A DNA stretch of 64,000 bases from Lachnospira multipara LB2003 (GCF_000702205.1 NZ_JNKW01000007.1:1-64000), one strand, 5' to 3'. Positions 35,012 through 45,038 are shown, numbered from the stretch's first letter. Numbers and translations: made by a program. The notes: generated by a model not told the origin, from the letters alone.

Positions 35012-36826
35012 ATGGCTAGCATTAAACAGGAAAATATTAGAAATTTTTGCATAGTCGCACATATTGATCATGGTAAATCAACATTAGCCGACAGAATTAT
35101 TGAGAAGACAGGATTACTTACTAGTAGAGAAATGCAGGAACAGGTCTTAGATAATATGGACCTTGAAAGAGAAAGAGGCATTACAATTAAAGCTCAGACT
35201 GTAAGAACAGTCTATAAAGCTAAGAATGGTGAAGAATATATTTTTAATTTAATTGATACTCCAGGACATGTGGATTTTAATTATGAGGTATCAAGAGCGC
35301 TTGCAGCTTGTGATGGCGCTATTTTAATCGTAGATGCTGCACAGGGAATCGAAGCTCAGACTTTAGCTAACGTATATTTAGCTCTAGATCATGACTTAGA
35401 TGTATTTCCTGTAATTAATAAAATCGACTTGCCAAGTGCAGAGCCACAAAGAGTTATAGATGAAATTGAAGATGTAATAGGAATTGAAGCACAGGACGCT
35501 CCACTTATTTCAGCTAAGAATGGCATTAATATTGAAGAAGTTCTAGAACAGATTGTAACTAAGATTCCAGCACCAACAGGTGATAGAAATGCTCCACTTT
35601 CGGCTCTTATTTTTGACTCTATATATGATGCATATAAGGGTGTAATTATATTTGTTAGAGTTAAGGAAGGTACAGTAAAGAAGGGTACTAAGATTAAGAT
35701 GATGGCCACAGGCGCATCTGAGGAAGTAGTAGAAGTTGGCTATTTTGGCGCAGGGCAGTTTATCCCTTGTGATGAACTTTCAGCAGGTATGGTTGGTTAT
35801 ATTACAGCAAGTATTAAGAATGTATCAGATACACGAGTAGGTGATACAGTAACAGATGCTAATAGACCATGTAGTGAACCTCTTCCAGGATATAAGAAGG
35901 TTAATCCTATGGTTTATTGCGGTTTATATCCAGCAGATGGCTCTAAATACCAGGATTTAAGAGATGCCCTTGAAAAATTACAGTTAAATGATGCATCCCT
36001 TTTCTTTGAACCAGAGACAAGTATAGCCCTTGGATTTGGCTTTAGATGTGGATTCCTTGGATTATTACATCTTGAAATTATACAGGAAAGACTAGAAAGA
36101 GAATATAATCTAGATCTTGTAACAACAGCACCTGGTGTAGTATATAAAGTACATAAGACTAACGGAGAAGTTATTGATTTAACTAATCCATCCAATATGC
36201 CAGATCCTTCAGAAATTGATTTTATGGAGGAACCATTTGTAACAGCAGAAATTATGGTAACAACAGAATTTGTTGGACCAATCATGAAATTATGTCAGGA
36301 AAGACGTGGCGTTTATCTTGGCATGGAATATATAGAACAGACAAGAGCATTACTTAAGTATGAATTACCACTTAATGAAATTATTTATGACTTCTTTGAT
36401 GCCTTAAAGTCTCGTTCAAGAGGTTATGCTTCATTTGATTATGAAATGAAGGGATATGTAAGATCTAAGCTTGTTAAGCTTGATATACTTATTAATAAAG
36501 AAGAAGTGGATGCTTTATCATTTATTGTATTTGCTGGAAGCGCAGAAGAGCGTGGAAGAAAAATGTGTGAGAAGTTAAAGCTTGAAATTCCTAGACAGCA
36601 ATTTGAAATTCCAATCCAAGCAGCAATTGGAAGTAAGGTTATTGCTAGAGAGACAGTTAAAGCACTTCGTAAGGATGTACTTGCTAAGTGTTATGGTGGT
36701 GATATCTCTAGAAAGAAAAAATTGCTTGAAAAGCAGAAAGAAGGAAAGAAGCGAATGCGCCAGATAGGTAATGTAGATATTCCACAGAAGGCGTTTATGA
36801 GCGTTCTAAAATTAGATGAAGAATAA
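35012..36826 (+). CDS. lepA: Elongation factor 4 (LepA)
   Basis: LepA is a ribosomal translocase-like GTPase linked to back-translocation and 30S assembly. It is 604 aa, the full family length. G motifs: [14 protein letters not shown] (~15-28), RGITIKAQT (~54), DTPGHVDF (~81), NKIDLPSA (~135). The LepA-specific C-terminal domain (~490-604) ends with [15 protein letters not shown] follows AAAAGGAATAAAAT. Its end overlaps the hemW start by 11 nt. The lepA-hemW pair is common in bacteria. Confidence 0.97.
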   Translation: MASIKQENIRNFCIVAHIDHGKSTLADRIIEKTGLLTSREMQEQVLDNMDLERERGITIKAQTVRTVYKAKNGEEYIFNLIDTPGHVDFNYEVSRALAACDGAILIVDAAQGIEAQTLANVYLALDHDLDVFPVINKIDLPSAEPQRVIDEIEDVIGIEAQDAPLISAKNGINIEEVLEQIVTKIPAPTGDRNAPLSALIFDSIYDAYKGVIIFVRVKEGTVKKGTKIKMMATGASEEVVEVGYFGAGQFIPCDELSAGMVGYITASIKNVSDTRVGDTVTDANRPCSEPLPGYKKVNPMVYCGLYPADGSKYQDLRDALEKLQLNDASLFFEPETSIALGFGFRCGFLGLLHLEIIQERLEREYNLDLVTTAPGVVYKVHKTNGEVIDLTNPSNMPDPSEIDFMEEPFVTAEIMVTTEFVGPIMKLCQERRGVYLGMEYIEQTRALLKYELPLNEIIYDFFDALKSRSRGYASFDYEMKGYVRSKLVKLDILINKEEVDALSFIVFAGSAEERGRKMCEKLKLEIPRQQFEIPIQAAIGSKVIARETVKALRKDVLAKCYGGDISRKKKLLEKQKEGKKRMRQIGNVDIPQKAFMSVLKLDEE

Positions 36827-38006
36827 TAATCAATTAGGGATATATATACATATCCCTTTTTGTGTGCAGAAATGTGTCTATTGTGATTTTTTATCTGCAC
36901 CAGCAACTAATGATGTGAAAATTAAATACATAGAGGCGCTAAAAAAAGAAATAGAGCTTGTAGGTCTAAATAATAAAGAAAAAGAAATAGAGGTTAATTC
37001 TATTTTCTTTGGTGGAGGAACTCCAAGTTGCATAGACCCAGAGTTAATTCAAAGCGTATTAGATACTATAAAGAATAATTTTAGAGTAAACGAATTTGCA
37101 GAAATAACTATAGAATGTAATCCAGGAACCCTAAGTGAAGATAAGGCCTATAGTTATAGAAATGCAGGGATTAATAGAATTAGTTTTGGATTACAGTCAT
37201 GTGATGATAAAGAGCTTAAGATGCTTGGAAGAATTCATGATTTTGATGATTTTAGAGACAGCTTTAGAATGGCAAGAAATTATGGATTTAATAATATTAA
37301 CGTGGATTTAATGACAGGCCTACCCGGTCAAACAAAGGAAAGCCTATTAAAGACTTTAAAGACTGCCCTTGCCTTTAAACCTGAGCATATATCGGCTTAT
37401 GGCCTTATATTAGAGGAGGGAACAGTTCTCTTTGATAGAATCAATGAATATCCGCCAATACCAAGCGAAGAACTTGATAGGCAGATGTATGACATTACAA
37501 GAAAGAGCTTTATAAAGTCAGGATATGTTCAATATGAGATATCTAATTATGCAAAGCCTGGCTATGAATGTATTCATAATCTAAAATACTGGAATAGAGA
37601 GGAATATTTAGGCTTTGGTATAGGAGCGGCAAGCTTTATAGATGAGAAGAGATATTCTAATATTACGGATATTAATAGCTATATAGATATCACATCTAAA
37701 TTAATGGATGAGCTTATGGATAATAAGTTAATAAATATAGATTTATCTTCTCTTTATGCTAGCTTTGAAAAATTGGACATTAATGATGCAAAAGAAGAAT
37801 TTATGTTCCTTGGTTTAAGAAAGATTCAAGGCATATCAATTCTTGATTATAAGGAAAAATTTAATCAAGAGATTTATGAACAATATAGCAAAGAAATAGA
37901 AGACAATATAAATAAGGGTCTTTTAATTTTAGAAAATAATAGACTTAAATTAACAGCTAAGGGTATTGATATAAGCAATACAGTTATGTCTGATTTTATC
38001 ATATAA
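36816..38006 (+). CDS. hemW: HemW-type radical SAM protein (coproporphyrinogen III oxidase-like)
   Basis: The 396-aa radical-SAM protein has [16 protein letters not shown] (~10-25) carrying CxxxCxxC plus the following [11 protein letters not shown] (~63-70), ITIECNPGT (~98) and GLQSCDD (~125) follow. HemW proteins are haem chaperones rather than true HemN oxidases, and the family call here is by the CxxxCxxC-x-C pattern and linkage to lepA. It overlaps lepA by 11 nt and lacks a good ribosome site, suggesting coupling. A terminator-like hairpin with TTTTT lies at codons 7-16. Haem genes are not adjacent. Confidence 0.9.
   Translation: MKNNNQLGIYIHIPFCVQKCVYCDFLSAPATNDVKIKYIEALKKEIELVGLNNKEKEIEVNSIFFGGGTPSCIDPELIQSVLDTIKNNFRVNEFAEITIECNPGTLSEDKAYSYRNAGINRISFGLQSCDDKELKMLGRIHDFDDFRDSFRMARNYGFNNINVDLMTGLPGQTKESLLKTLKTALAFKPEHISAYGLILEEGTVLFDRINEYPPIPSEELDRQMYDITRKSFIKSGYVQYEISNYAKPGYECIHNLKYWNREEYLGFGIGAASFIDEKRYSNITDINSYIDITSKLMDELMDNKLINIDLSSLYASFEKLDINDAKEEFMFLGLRKIQGISILDYKEKFNQEIYEQYSKEIEDNINKGLLILENNRLKLTAKGIDISNTVMSDFII
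36836..36861 (+). terminator. Terminator-like hairpin inside the start of hemW
   Basis: AGGGATAT (36836-36843) pairs perfectly with ATATCCCT (36850-36857), ending in TTTTT (36857-36861). It lies 10 nt after the lepA stop but inside hemW codons 7-16. It may terminate most lepA transcripts unless hemW is being translated. Confidence 0.6.
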
Positions 38007-38011
38007 TATAT

Positions 38012-38054
38012 AAAACTCCGTAATTTAGATTAATCTAGACTACGGAGTTTTCTT
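38012..38054. terminator. Bidirectional terminator between hemW and the AraC gene
   Basis: AAAACTCCGTA (38012-38022) pairs with TACGGAGTTTT (38041-38051). The inner arms TTTAGATT/AATCTAGA extend the stem. T-runs are present for both directions. Confidence 0.9.
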
Positions 38055-38888
38055 TTATTTTTTTTCTTTACTTTCTAGGAATTCTCTATAAGAATTAGCA
38101 AATGTCTTAGGTGTAGTATCCATAAATTTCTTAAATTCTCTATGGAAATGAGACTGATCTGAGAATCCATAGCCTGAAATTAATTTACCAATTTCAAGAT
38201 TAGGATACTTAATAAATTCCTTAATAACGCATTGGAATCTTATTAGTTTGGCCATATCCTTAGGTGTAATACCAAATGCTGTATAGAATATCCTTGTAAT
38301 ATGTCTTGATGAATATCCGTACTTAGCAGCAAAATCTAGAATTGAACACGAACCGTCGCTATTAATAATATCATCAAGTAAAGTATTTACAAAAGGAGCT
38401 ACAGGTACATAAGTCTTACTATTAGCTAAGTAAGATGTAAATGCCTTTAAACGTTCCTTTGATGATTTGCAGTTTCTAAGGGAATCTACGAGCATTTTTT
38501 CATATGAATCTTTTTCAGGAGTATAATCCGAAACAGTATCTTTTAAAAGTGCAGGATATGATGAATTATCAGCGCCCTTACCAAAATAAGCTCCTCTTTC
38601 ATCAAAGCGAATTCCAAAGAAATGCTTATATGCTTTAAGATTTACCTCAGTATATTCTGTGTGTAAACCTATACAACAAAAGATAGAATCATCGTCATCA
38701 TCATTGTAACCAATTATCCATTCTGTATAAGGAGAAGGGATAATTCTAAGTGTAAGTGGTGTAGCTTTACTTGCATCAAGTTCGTAAACAACCATTCGAC
38801 TAGGCGAATATAGTGTATTAGTAGTAACTGTAAATGCACTAGTGTCTAATCCAAAGAAAGGCTGAATCATATTACTAGCTATACTCAT
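38055..38888 (-). CDS. AraC-family transcriptional regulator
   Basis: The 277-aa protein has a variable N-terminal half (ligand or dimer domain, ~1-160) and a C-terminal AraC/XylS double helix-turn-helix (~175-270): FAAKYGYSSRHITRIFYTAF (HTH 1) and ISGYGFSDQSHFHREFKKFM (HTH 2, the classical GFSDQSHF pattern). It is transcribed towards hemW from a perfect consensus promoter (38971-38999) with an AAGGAGGT ribosome site. The divergent partner is nifJ. No ligand can be named. Control of nifJ is possible from position only. Confidence 0.9.
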   Translation of the reverse strand: MSIASNMIQPFFGLDTSAFTVTTNTLYSPSRMVVYELDASKATPLTLRIIPSPYTEWIIGYNDDDDDSIFCCIGLHTEYTEVNLKAYKHFFGIRFDERGAYFGKGADNSSYPALLKDTVSDYTPEKDSYEKMLVDSLRNCKSSKERLKAFTSYLANSKTYVPVAPFVNTLLDDIINSDGSCSILDFAAKYGYSSRHITRIFYTAFGITPKDMAKLIRFQCVIKEFIKYPNLEIGKLISGYGFSDQSHFHREFKKFMDTTPKTFANSYREFLESKEKK

Positions 38889-38970
38889 ATTTACCTCCTT
38901 AATATTATTTTATAAAATATACGACGTTACTAAAAATAAAAAAACAAATTTTGTAGTAATATATAGTATT

Positions 38971-38999
38971 ATTATAATAATATAAGAATTTAATGTCAA
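38971..38999 (-). promoter_or_regulatory. Consensus promoter of the AraC gene
   Basis: On the minus strand: TTGACA (38999-38994), a 17-bp spacer, TATAAT (38976-38971). Both hexamers are perfect vegetative sigma consensus, the best promoter in the window. Confidence 0.85.
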
Positions 39000-39081
39000 T
39001 AAAATTATGTCCAATTTATTCAAAAAATCATAATAGGCGGTAAAATTAATCCATAAACTATTGATTATTTCTATAATATAT

Positions 39082-39152
39082 AATGTTAATTTTATAACAT
39101 TCAACTATAGTAATAGATAAAAAAACAAAACCTCACTAATAACATAGTTATT
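39082..39152. promoter_or_regulatory. Palindromes in the araC-nifJ divergent region
   Basis: AATGTTA (39082-39088) and TAACATT (39095-39101) form an inverted repeat. AATAACATAGTTATT (39138-39152) is a 6-3-6 palindrome. They lie between the divergent promoters and could bind regulators. The rest of the 450-bp gap is plain AT-rich DNA. Confidence 0.4.
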
Positions 39153-39251
39153 TTATTATCACATAACGTGAAAAATTTAACTAAGTAAATTGATGGTATA
39201 CAAATTATAGTGTCAATTTATGTATTTTAATTAAAAGTTTATGTTTTTCGG

Positions 39252-39280
39252 TTTACTTTTTTGTGCGAAAATAATAAAAT
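39252..39280 (+). promoter_or_regulatory. nifJ promoter
   Basis: -35 TTTACT (39252-39257), 17-bp spacer, -10 TAAAAT (39275-39280), about 60 nt before the start codon. Confidence 0.55.
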
Positions 39281-39340
39281 AACAATAGTTGGCGTTATGA
39301 ACTAATAATGTCAAATCATCAAAAGGAGGATGAAATAAAA

Positions 39341-42300
39341 ATGGCAAGAGTGAAACATTCTATGGATGGTAACACAGCCGCAGCTCATGTAGCTTATGCT
39401 TACACAGAAGTAGCTGGTATCTATCCAATTACACCATCAAGCCCTATGGCTGATGTAGTAGACCAGTGGTCTGCAGCCGGTAGAAAAAATATTTTTGGAA
39501 ACACAGTTAAGGTTTCTGAAATGCAGTCTGAAGCAGGTGCAGCAGGAACTGTTCATGGTTCTTTAGCAGCAGGTGCTTTAACAACAACATTTACAGCTTC
39601 TCAGGGTCTTTTACTTATGATCCCTAATATGTATAAGATTGCTGGTGAGCAGTTACCTTGTGTATTCGACGTATCTGCTCGTACAGTAGCAACACAGTCA
39701 CTTAATATCTTTGGTGATCATAGTGATGTGTACGCATGTCGTCAGACAGGTTTTGCAATGCTTTGTGAAACAAATCCACAGGAAGTTATGGATCTTTCTC
39801 CAGTAGCTCACTGTGCAGCATTAGAAGGTAAGGTGCCTTTCCTTAACTTCTTCGACGGTTTTAGAACATCTCATGAAATTCAGAAGATTGAAGAATGGGA
39901 CTACGAAGACCTTAAGGATATGTGCCCAATGGATGCAGTAGAAGAATTCAGAGCTCATGCTCTTAATCCAAATCATCCAGCAATGCGTGGTTCTCATGAA
40001 AATGGCGATGTATTCTTCCAGCATAGAGAAGCATGTAACACAGCTTACGATGCTCTTCCAGCTGTTGTTGAAAAATATATGGCTAAGGTTAATGAAAAGT
40101 TAGGTACTAACTATGATTTATTTAACTACTATGGTGCAGCTGATGCAGATAGAGTTATCGTAGCTATGGGTTCAATCAACGACGTATGTGAAGAAGTTAT
40201 TGATTACTTAACAGCTAAGGGTGAGAAGGTCGGCCTTATTAAGGTTAGATTATATCGTCCATGGTCTTCTAAGAACTTACTTAAGGTATTACCTAAGTCA
40301 GTTAAGAAGATTGCTGTTCTTGATAGAACAAAGGAACCAGGTTCTCTTGGTGAACCTCTTTACCTTGATGTTGCTACAACACTTCGTGAAGCAGGCTTAA
40401 ATGACATCACATTAGTTGGTGGTCGTTACGGTCTTGGTTCTAAGGATACACCACCTTCATCTGTATTCGCTGTTTATAAGGAATTAGAGAAGGATGCTCC
40501 TAAGAATAGATTTACAATTGGTATCGTTGATGATGTTACTAACCTTTCACTTCCAGAGGTTAAGCCAGCTCCTATTACAGCTGCTGCAGGTACAGTAGAA
40601 TGTAAGTTCTGGGGTCTTGGTGGTGATGGTACAGTAGGTGCTAACAAGAACTCTACTAAGATCATCGGTGACCATACAGATAAGTATATTCAGGCATACT
40701 TCCAGTATGACTCAAAGAAGACAGGTGGTATCACAATTTCTCACTTAAGATTTGGCGATAACCCAATTAAGTCTCCTTACTATATTAACCAGGCTGACTT
40801 CGTTGCATGTCATAACCCATCATATGTAATCAAGGGTTACAAGATGGTTCAGGACGTTAAGCCAGGCGGAATCTTTATGATCAACTGCCAGTGGTCAGAC
40901 GAAGAATTAAATGAACATATGCCTGCTGAAGCTAAGCAGTATATCGCTAAGAACAATATTCAGTTATATACAATTAACGCTATTGATAAGGCTATTGAAA
41001 TTGGTATGGGTAAGAGAACTAACACAATCTTACAGTCAGCATTCTTCAAGCTTGCTAACGTAATGCCAATCGATGAAGCAGTTACATTTATGAAGGAAGC
41101 TGCTAAGAAGTCTTACTCTAAGAAGGGTGACGCAGTAGTTGAAATGAACTACAAGGCTATTGATGCTGGTGTTGACGCTCTTCATAAGGTAGAAATCCCA
41201 GCTGATTGGGCTAATGCTACAGCTGAGAAGAAGGTAGTAGATCGTAAGGGTCGTCCAGCTACAGTTAAGATGGTTAACGAATTACTTGATCCTATCGGAT
41301 TAATGGATGGTGATAGCCTTCCAGTATCTGCATTTAAGGATTGTGCAGATGGTCAGTTTGAAACAGGTGCTTCTCAGTATGAGAAGAGAGGTACAGCTGT
41401 TATGGTTCCTGAATGGGATCCAACAAGCTGTGTTCAGTGTAATAGCTGTGCATTTGTTTGTTCACATGCAACAATCAGACCATTCATCTTAAATGAAGAA
41501 GAAGTTAAGGCTGCTCCAGCTAATATTAAGTTAGCTGATTCTAAGCATGCAGTAGATACAACAATGAAGTTTACAATGTCTGTATCTCCACTTGATTGTA
41601 TGGGTTGTGGCGAATGTGTAACTGTTTGTCCAGCTGCTGCTAAGGGTGCATTAAAGATGGTTCCACAGGAATCACAGGCAGAAGAACAGCCAGTATTTAA
41701 CTACTTAGTAGAAAATGTTGGTAAGAAGGAGATTAAGCCTGCATTTACAGACCTTACTCCTATTGGTTCTCAGTATAACCAGCCATTACTTGAATTCTCA
41801 GGTTCATGTGCAGGTTGTGCAGAAACATCTTATGCTAGATTAATTACACAGTTATTTGGTGAGCATATGTACATCTCTAACGCTACAGGTTGTTCTTCAA
41901 TCTGGGGTGGTCCAGCTGCTACATCACCATATACAGTAAATAAAGACTCATTAAAGGGACCAGCTTGGGCTAACTCATTATTTGAAGATAATGCTGAGCA
42001 TGGTTTCGGTATGTACTTAGGACAGAAGGTTCTTAGAGAGCAGGCTATTGCTAAGTTAACAGAAATGTATAACTCAGATAAGGCTACAGATAGCTTTAAG
42101 GCTGCTTACGATAAGTTCATTGAAACTAAGGAAGATACAAGAAATAACTCACAGGCTGTTGATGTATTAGTAGCTGAATTAGAGAAGGCTGCTGCTGCAG
42201 GTTGTGACATCGCTCCAGAAGTTCTTGCTAAGAAGGATTACCTTGCTAAGAAGTCTGTATGGATCTTCGGTGGTGATGGTTGGGCTTACGATATCGGTTT

Positions 42301-42916
42301 CGGTGGTCTTGACCATGTACTTGCTTCAGGCGAGAATGTTAATGTAATGGTATTCGATACAGAAATGTATTCTAATACAGGTGGACAGGCATCTAAGGCT
42401 TCTAACATTGGTGAAGTTTGTCAGTTTGCTGCTGCTGGTAAGGAAATCGGTAAGAAGTCTCTTGCTGAAATCGCTATGAGCTATGGTTACGTTTATGTAG
42501 CACAGATCGCTCTTGGTGCTAACCCAGCTCAGGCTGTTAAGGCAATTGCTGAAGCTGAAGCTTATCCAGGTCCATCACTTATCATAGGTTACGCTCCTTG
42601 CGAACTTCACGGTATCGCTAAGGGTGGTATGAACCACTGTCAGGATGAAATGAAGAAGGCTGTTAAGTCTGGTTACTGGAACCTCTTCTCATTCAACCCA
42701 GCTAATAAGGCTGAAGGTAAGAATCCATTCACACTTACATCTAAGGAAGGTGACGGATCTTATCAGGAATTCCTTAACAATGAAGCTCGTTATACAAGAC
42801 TTGTTAAGCCATTCCCAGAAAGAGCTGAAAAACTCTTCGCTGAATCAGAAAAGGCTGCTAATGACAGATTTAAGCATCTTCAGAAGCTTGTTGCTCTTTA
42901 CGGACAGGAAGACTAA
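39341..42916 (+). CDS. nifJ: Pyruvate:ferredoxin (flavodoxin) oxidoreductase
   Basis: The enzyme oxidises pyruvate to acetyl-CoA + CO2 and reduces ferredoxin, the central step of clostridial fermentation. The 1191-aa single chain fuses all domains: N-terminal pyrimidine/core domain (HVAYAYTEVAGIYPITPSSP, ~16-35), EKR/gamma domain (GGDGTVGANKNSTKIIGDHT, ~427-446), a two-cluster ferredoxin domain (SCVQCNSCAFVCSHA ~696; CMGCGECVTVCPAAAKG ~752) and the ThDP domain with CAGC (~823), GGDGWAYDIGFGG (~976) and a distal cluster Cys in MNHCQDEMKK. The start ATG 39341 follows AAAAGGAGG; an in-frame ATG at 39308 lies before that site and was rejected. Its codon bias (AAG, GGT, GCT) is extreme, implying very high expression. 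Confidence 0.97.
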   Translation: MARVKHSMDGNTAAAHVAYAYTEVAGIYPITPSSPMADVVDQWSAAGRKNIFGNTVKVSEMQSEAGAAGTVHGSLAAGALTTTFTASQGLLLMIPNMYKIAGEQLPCVFDVSARTVATQSLNIFGDHSDVYACRQTGFAMLCETNPQEVMDLSPVAHCAALEGKVPFLNFFDGFRTSHEIQKIEEWDYEDLKDMCPMDAVEEFRAHALNPNHPAMRGSHENGDVFFQHREACNTAYDALPAVVEKYMAKVNEKLGTNYDLFNYYGAADADRVIVAMGSINDVCEEVIDYLTAKGEKVGLIKVRLYRPWSSKNLLKVLPKSVKKIAVLDRTKEPGSLGEPLYLDVATTLREAGLNDITLVGGRYGLGSKDTPPSSVFAVYKELEKDAPKNRFTIGIVDDVTNLSLPEVKPAPITAAAGTVECKFWGLGGDGTVGANKNSTKIIGDHTDKYIQAYFQYDSKKTGGITISHLRFGDNPIKSPYYINQADFVACHNPSYVIKGYKMVQDVKPGGIFMINCQWSDEELNEHMPAEAKQYIAKNNIQLYTINAIDKAIEIGMGKRTNTILQSAFFKLANVMPIDEAVTFMKEAAKKSYSKKGDAVVEMNYKAIDAGVDALHKVEIPADWANATAEKKVVDRKGRPATVKMVNELLDPIGLMDGDSLPVSAFKDCADGQFETGASQYEKRGTAVMVPEWDPTSCVQCNSCAFVCSHATIRPFILNEEEVKAAPANIKLADSKHAVDTTMKFTMSVSPLDCMGCGECVTVCPAAAKGALKMVPQESQAEEQPVFNYLVENVGKKEIKPAFTDLTPIGSQYNQPLLEFSGSCAGCAETSYARLITQLFGEHMYISNATGCSSIWGGPAATSPYTVNKDSLKGPAWANSLFEDNAEHGFGMYLGQKVLREQAIAKLTEMYNSDKATDSFKAAYDKFIETKEDTRNNSQAVDVLVAELEKAAAAGCDIAPEVLAKKDYLAKKSVWIFGGDGWAYDIGFGGLDHVLASGENVNVMVFDTEMYSNTGGQASKASNIGEVCQFAAAGKEIGKKSLAEIAMSYGYVYVAQIALGANPAQAVKAIAEAEAYPGPSLIIGYAPCELHGIAKGGMNHCQDEMKKAVKSGYWNLFSFNPANKAEGKNPFTLTSKEGDGSYQEFLNNEARYTRLVKPFPERAEKLFAESEKAANDRFKHLQKLVALYGQED

Positions 42917-42976
42917 TAAAGACTTTAATTTAATAGATAATAACTAGGGATTAGTTATTAAGAACAGTTGGTACGC

Positions 42977-43013
42977 AAAGACCCGAATAGTAATGCTATT
43001 CGGGTCTTTTTTT
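42977..43013 (+). terminator. nifJ intrinsic terminator
   Basis: AAAGACCCGAATAG (42977-42990) pairs perfectly with CTATTCGGGTCTTT (42996-43009) around TAATG, followed by T-run. Confidence 0.94.
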
Positions 43014-43020
43014 ATCGATT

Positions 43021-43048
43021 TTGTTAATTTATGCTTATATGCTATACT
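43021..43048 (+). promoter_or_regulatory. Promoter of the HNH-like/kinase pair
   Basis: -35 TTGTTA (43021-43026), 16-bp spacer, -10 TATACT (43043-43048). Confidence 0.6.
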
Positions 43049-43119
43049 GTTGTTAAGAACAAAAATTGCTATATATTAAGAATTAAATATAGCTGACCAA
43101 TGATTAATTGGAGGTATTT

Positions 43120-43344
43120 ATGGATTTTTTTGAAGATATGAGCTGTTGTGGTCATAATGGAATGGAAGTAAAGTGGTCAGATACCTGTAATATCTGTGGT
43201 AAGAAACTTGTAGGTACAGATAGAGTTGTAGATTATATTGTTCCTTTAAGCGAGGGTGGTACAACTAATGTAGATAATCAATTTTATGTTTGCAGAGATT
43301 GCAAATATAAAAGACAAAGTAAGGAAATGGCTATCAAAAGATAG
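43120..43344 (+). CDS. HNH-fold zinc protein lacking the catalytic His
   Basis: This is a 74-aa protein. TCNICGKKL (CxxC) is followed by VVDYIVPLSEGGTTNVDNQF and YVCRDCKYKRQ (CxxC). Spacing and context match the HNH endonuclease family pattern CxxC ... DHIxPLSxGG...DN...LCxxCN. Here the invariant His after Asp is Tyr (DY instead of DH), so metal-dependent nuclease activity is doubtful. ATG 43120 follows TTGGAGG; the TTG of that site was rejected as start. It begins with an acidic FFEDMSCCG segment with two further Cys. The hybrid kinase gene begins 15 nt later, so they form a pair. Confidence 0.75.
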   Translation: MDFFEDMSCCGHNGMEVKWSDTCNICGKKLVGTDRVVDYIVPLSEGGTTNVDNQFYVCRDCKYKRQSKEMAIKR

Positions 43345-43359
43345 TTTGTTGGAGGAAAA

Positions 43360-44994
43360 ATGAAGGAATACCGTAAGGAAATAGTAAATGCTATTTTTAC
43401 AAATTATATAGTGGTTTACGAAATTGATTTGGATAAAGACTTAATTAGTTTGGTTTATAAGGACGAAGGAGAAGATCTAAGCAATTTTTTAGATGAGGGA
43501 AGATATTCATTAATAAATTCAAAATATGCGATTAATCAAATTGAGAAAGAATATTCAAGAGAATTTGAAAGACGCGGTGCTATTGATAATTTAAGAAGAG
43601 AATTAAAGGAAAAAATTAGTTTTAAATTTAGTTTTGCAGGATATGACGGAAAGGTTAGAACTGTAGAATATAGAAGGGTAGAAGCACTAGATAATGATGA
43701 TATAAGAAAGGTTTTAATGTCATTTTGCAGACTAGAAGATGACAGAGCTAGTGCTTTTAAATTAAAAAAAGAAAGACAAAAACATAGGGATTTACTTGAA
43801 GAAGAATTAAATAAGATAAAAGAAATTAGTCAGTCAAAATCAAGGTTTTTATCTAATATGTCCCATGATTTAAGAACTCCTATAAGTTCTATGATGGGAT
43901 ATATAAACTTAGCCAATATGCACCTTGATAATAGGGAATTAGTTGAAGATTATCTAAAAAAGATAAACACAAATTGCGACCAATTACTTGGAATAATCGA
44001 TGATGTACTTAGTATTTCTCAAATTGAAAGTGGTAGAGTAACAGTAGATGAGCAAAAGTTTAGCATAAATGAAGTGGTTGATGAAATTGTAGCTTTAATT
44101 ACTCCCCTTGCTAATAAAAAAGAGCAGGAATTAATTGTTGAGAAATCATATGAGAATGATGAAGTATTAATGGATAAGATTAAGGTGGAAAAAATTCTTA
44201 TAAATGTACTTAATAATGCTATTAAATACACTCATAGATGCGGAAAAATCATATTTAGAATTTTGGCTAAAGGGGACGTGGCTGATGGTAATTTAGGCTA
44301 TAGATTTGAAATTGAAGACAATGGCGTTGGAATAGATAAAAGCTTTTTAGAGCGAATTTTTGAGCCTTTTGAAAGGGAGAATGATAGAGAAATCGCTCAA
44401 ATTCAAGGAACAGGCCTAGGACTATCAATTACAAAGGAAATCATAAAGGTACTTGATGGTAAGATTGATATACAAAGCGTGAAATACGAGGGTACTAAGG
44501 TTGTAATAGACTTAAGCTTTAAGCCATTTAGACAGGATATTTTAGCTAAATATGAGGATTTTAATATTAGAAATCTAAGAAGAGCAGAAGATATTGCTAA
44601 TCAGAGAACATTCAACAAGAAGAGATTTTTAATTGTGGATGATAATGAGGCTAATTTAGAGATATTATCTACTTTTTTACAGGATTTAGGAGCAACAATT
44701 GATATTGCAACTAACGGAATGGATGCTATTAAGATAATTAGTGATAGTGATATATATCAGTATAATGCTGTATTAATGGATATTAAGATGCCTATTCTTG
44801 ATGGAGATGAGGCAACTAGGGAAATTAGAAAGCTAGATAATAGAACTATTGCTTCCATTCCAATTATTGGAATTAGCGCCAATGTTTATCCTATGGATAA
44901 GGAAAGAGCAATGGATGCTGGAATGGATGCATACATTGTAAAACCTGTTAATGTAGATGAACTATTAAGAGTTCTAAAGGATATAATGCTTTAA
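43360..44994 (+). CDS. Soluble hybrid sensor histidine kinase with receiver domain
   Basis: This is a 544-aa signalling protein without membrane segments. N-terminal region (~1-130): a PAS-like sensor, weakly recognised. A coiled linker leads to the dimerisation/phosphoacceptor motif RFLSNMSHDLRTPISSMMGY (His ~170) and an ATPase domain with N box (ILINVLNNAIKYTH, ~282), DNGVGID (~325) and GTGLGLSI (~351). The C-terminal receiver domain (~425-543) has VDDNEAN, phosphoacceptor Asp in VLMDIKMPILDG, a Ser/Thr switch at ISAN and Lys in YIVKPVN. No output response regulator is adjacent. The input signal is unknown. Confidence 0.9.
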   Translation: MKEYRKEIVNAIFTNYIVVYEIDLDKDLISLVYKDEGEDLSNFLDEGRYSLINSKYAINQIEKEYSREFERRGAIDNLRRELKEKISFKFSFAGYDGKVRTVEYRRVEALDNDDIRKVLMSFCRLEDDRASAFKLKKERQKHRDLLEEELNKIKEISQSKSRFLSNMSHDLRTPISSMMGYINLANMHLDNRELVEDYLKKINTNCDQLLGIIDDVLSISQIESGRVTVDEQKFSINEVVDEIVALITPLANKKEQELIVEKSYENDEVLMDKIKVEKILINVLNNAIKYTHRCGKIIFRILAKGDVADGNLGYRFEIEDNGVGIDKSFLERIFEPFERENDREIAQIQGTGLGLSITKEIIKVLDGKIDIQSVKYEGTKVVIDLSFKPFRQDILAKYEDFNIRNLRRAEDIANQRTFNKKRFLIVDDNEANLEILSTFLQDLGATIDIATNGMDAIKIISDSDIYQYNAVLMDIKMPILDGDEATREIRKLDNRTIASIPIIGISANVYPMDKERAMDAGMDAYIVKPVNVDELLRVLKDIML

Positions 44995-44999
44995 AATAA

Positions 45000-45038
45000 A
45001 AACCCTAATTGATTATAATAATCAATTAGGGTTTATTT
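45000..45038. terminator. Bidirectional terminator between the kinase and DnaK-like genes
   Basis: A perfect 15-bp stem (45000-45014 with 45020-45034; arms AAACCCTAATTGATT / AATCAATTAGGGTTT) around ATAAT, with A/T tails on both sides. Confidence 0.9.

Noticed and set aside
39308-39340. Upstream ATG for nifJ
   Set aside because: AAAAGGAGG lies between it and ATG 39341, which gives the conserved MARVKHSMDGN start.
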